A DNA stretch of 21,236 bases from Frankiaceae bacterium (GTDB taxonomy: Bacteria; Actinomycetota; Actinomycetes; JAVEEJ01): positions 1-21,236 of the forward strand of contig JAVEEJ010000077.1 of NCBI GenBank assembly GCA_030840515.1, written 5' to 3'. The position numbers and the translations under genes were made by a program. Of this stretch, positions 20,047 through 21,236 are shown in pieces. Position 1 is the stretch's first letter. Each line of letters opens with the position of its first letter. The notes beneath the pieces are model-generated. The model worked only from the letters and a program-made list of their open reading frames with translations. It ran no database searches and was not told where the DNA came from.

Positions 20047-21236
20047 ATGCCAGCAGACCGGCCCGCCGCGGGCGTCGCTATGACCGAGGACGACCTCGCG
20101 ATCATGCGGCTGGTGGACACGGCGACCTTCATCAGGGGCCGGACCTACGCCAAGACCGGCAGCGTGTTGAGCGCGACCTGGGACTCCGAGCTGCGCGAGG
20201 TCCGGGGTGAGGTCGAGGGCTCTGCGGGCTGGCCCTACACGGTGACGGCCCGGATCGGGCGGGGCCACGACGGACGGATGATCTTCTTCGAGTCCTCCTG
20301 CGTCTGCCCGGTCGGTCACGACTGCAAGCACGGGGTGGCCTTGGTGCTCCACGGGCTGGCGAGCCTGGAGAAGCAGGGCCGCGGCTCGGCGTGGCAGGAC
20401 TCGCTGCGGGGCCTGCTCACGTCCGAGCGAACCACTGAAGGCCCCGAGCAGCCGACGATCGCCGTACTCGTGGAGCCGCTGCAGATCCCCGCCGGCCGCG
20501 GCCGGATCGAGCGCCGGCTCGCCGCGCGGCCGGTGCTGCCGGGCAAGAACGGCGGCTGGGCCAAGGGCGGTGTGTCGTGGCAGTCGCTGTCGACGCCGTG
20601 GTGGGGGCGCACGCAGCCGCGGCAGGACCGCATCGAGCTGCTCCGCGAGCTGGCGGCGCTGGATGTGCACGGCGGCGCGGGTTACTACGGAACCAACCCG
20701 CCGCTCTACCTCGACTCGCTCTCGCCCCGGCTGTGGTCGCTCCTGGCGCAGGCGCGCGAGCTCGGAGTCCCGCTGCTCGCCGGGCACCGGGGCGGGCTCG
20801 CGGTGCACGTGGACACCGAGACCGCGGCGTTCACCGTCGACGTCGACCGTGACGGCGGCGATCTGGTGCTGCGGCCCAAGGTGATGCTGGCCGACGAGGA
20901 GCTCGACCTGCGCACCGCGGTGCTGCTCGGCCAGCCGGCACACGGTCTGGCCTGGTGGACCGAGGGTGCGACCCATCGGCTGCGGCTGACGCCCTTCGCC
21001 GAGCCCGTGCCGGCCGCGCTGATGGGACTGTTGGACAAGCCGGAGCTGGCGATCCCGGCCGAGGACGAGGACCTGTTCGTCCGCGACTACCTCGGCCCGC
21101 TGACCGAGCAGGCGCACCTGGTGGTCAGGGACCCGACGATCGAGTTGCCGGAGCCGGGGCCGCCGGTGTTGGTGCTGGAGCTGACGCCGGCGTCCGACAC
21201 CGGACTCGAGCTGCGCTGGCGCTGGCGCTACTCGTT
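20047..21236 (+). CDS. SWIM zinc-finger protein, probable N-terminus of an SNF2-family helicase; runs off window
   Basis: 396 complete codons from ATG 20047 without a stop, so the gene continues past the window. The promoter spacing supports this start; an in-frame ATG at 20080 is the alternative. The N-terminal 100 residues hold a SWIM zinc finger, C85-x-C87-x5-C93-x-H95 (SSCVCPVGHDCKHGVALVLHGL). The following region (LPGKNGGWAKGGVSWQSL, FTVDVDRDGGDLVLRPKVML) is the extended N-terminal part found before the helicase core in large bacterial SWI2/SNF2-type proteins of about 1000 residues. No Walker motifs are reached before the end, so the ATPase part is inferred from family layout only. Expected role: DNA- or RNA-dependent ATPase in chromosome or repair processes. 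Confidence 0.75.
   Translation, partial: MPADRPAAGVAMTEDDLAIMRLVDTATFIRGRTYAKTGSVLSATWDSELREVRGEVEGSAGWPYTVTARIGRGHDGRMIFFESSCVCPVGHDCKHGVALVLHGLASLEKQGRGSAWQDSLRGLLTSERTTEGPEQPTIAVLVEPLQIPAGRGRIERRLAARPVLPGKNGGWAKGGVSWQSLSTPWWGRTQPRQDRIELLRELAALDVHGGAGYYGTNPPLYLDSLSPRLWSLLAQARELGVPLLAGHRGGLAVHVDTETAAFTVDVDRDGGDLVLRPKVMLADEELDLRTAVLLGQPAHGLAWWTEGATHRLRLTPFAEPVPAALMGLLDKPELAIPAEDEDLFVRDYLGPLTEQAHLVVRDPTIELPEPGPPVLVLELTPASDTGLELRWRWRYS

Noticed and set aside
1..21236. Search by eye for CRISPR arrays, tRNA/rRNA genes, transposases, integrases and restriction-modification genes
   Set aside because: No regularly spaced direct repeats with unique spacers, no RNA-gene signatures and no such protein motifs were seen.

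Overview
The window is about 21 kb of very GC-rich DNA (roughly 70% by eye). It has strong GC preference at third codon positions, many GTG starts, AGGAGG-type ribosome binding sites, tightly coupled genes, a LAxTG cell-wall anchor motif and MsiK/AglEFG-style sugar transport genes. Together these point to a soil- or plant-associated actinomycete. The exact genus cannot be fixed from sequence reading alone. I see no rRNA, tRNA, CRISPR array, insertion sequence or phage gene.

Positions 1-7211 (+ strand) form a carbohydrate-metabolism block. It contains the 3' part of a glucarate-dehydratase-like enolase-superfamily enzyme, an SDR dehydrogenase, a stand-alone ManC-type cupin, a secreted jelly-roll/CBM-like protein, a WLFGDT-type beta-propeller (possible glycoside hydrolase), a DUF4032 kinase-like protein, a GH1 beta-glucosidase and a small membrane protein. 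Most junctions from the SDR onward are end-to-end or 4-bp overlaps, so this looks like one or two operons. Positions 7201-12873 hold a sugar ABC importer read toward the first block: two permeases and a lipoprotein binding protein on the minus strand, a LacI repressor, and a divergent MsiK/UgpC-type ATPase. Near-identical AAGCGCTT palindromes lie in front of the binding-protein gene and in the lacI/ATPase intergenic region. The simplest reading is that imported oligosaccharides are cleaved by the GH1 enzyme and that the sugar or sugar-acid products are oxidised or dehydrated by the SDR and the enolase-superfamily enzyme.

Positions 12874-21236 are a mixed region: a probably frameshifted small Cys-rich gene (-), a hemerythrin with a downstream hairpin, a secreted esterase made of two tandem PHB-depolymerase-like domains, a convergent LVIVD-repeat surface protein with a C-terminal LATTG sorting signal, then three envelope proteins of unknown role, a 75-residue membrane protein behind a palindrome-rich promoter region, and the start of a SWIM zinc-finger protein (probably the N-terminus of an SNF2-type helicase) that runs off the window and appears to be leaderless.

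The most unusual signal is not a gene. The 11-mer CGCCGTACTCG occurs seven times (both orientations, three intergenic and four intragenic), and its core GTACTCG at least 22 times, far above what base composition predicts. In coding regions it drives use of the otherwise disfavoured GTA valine codon. It looks like a genome-wide iterated motif of unknown purpose.
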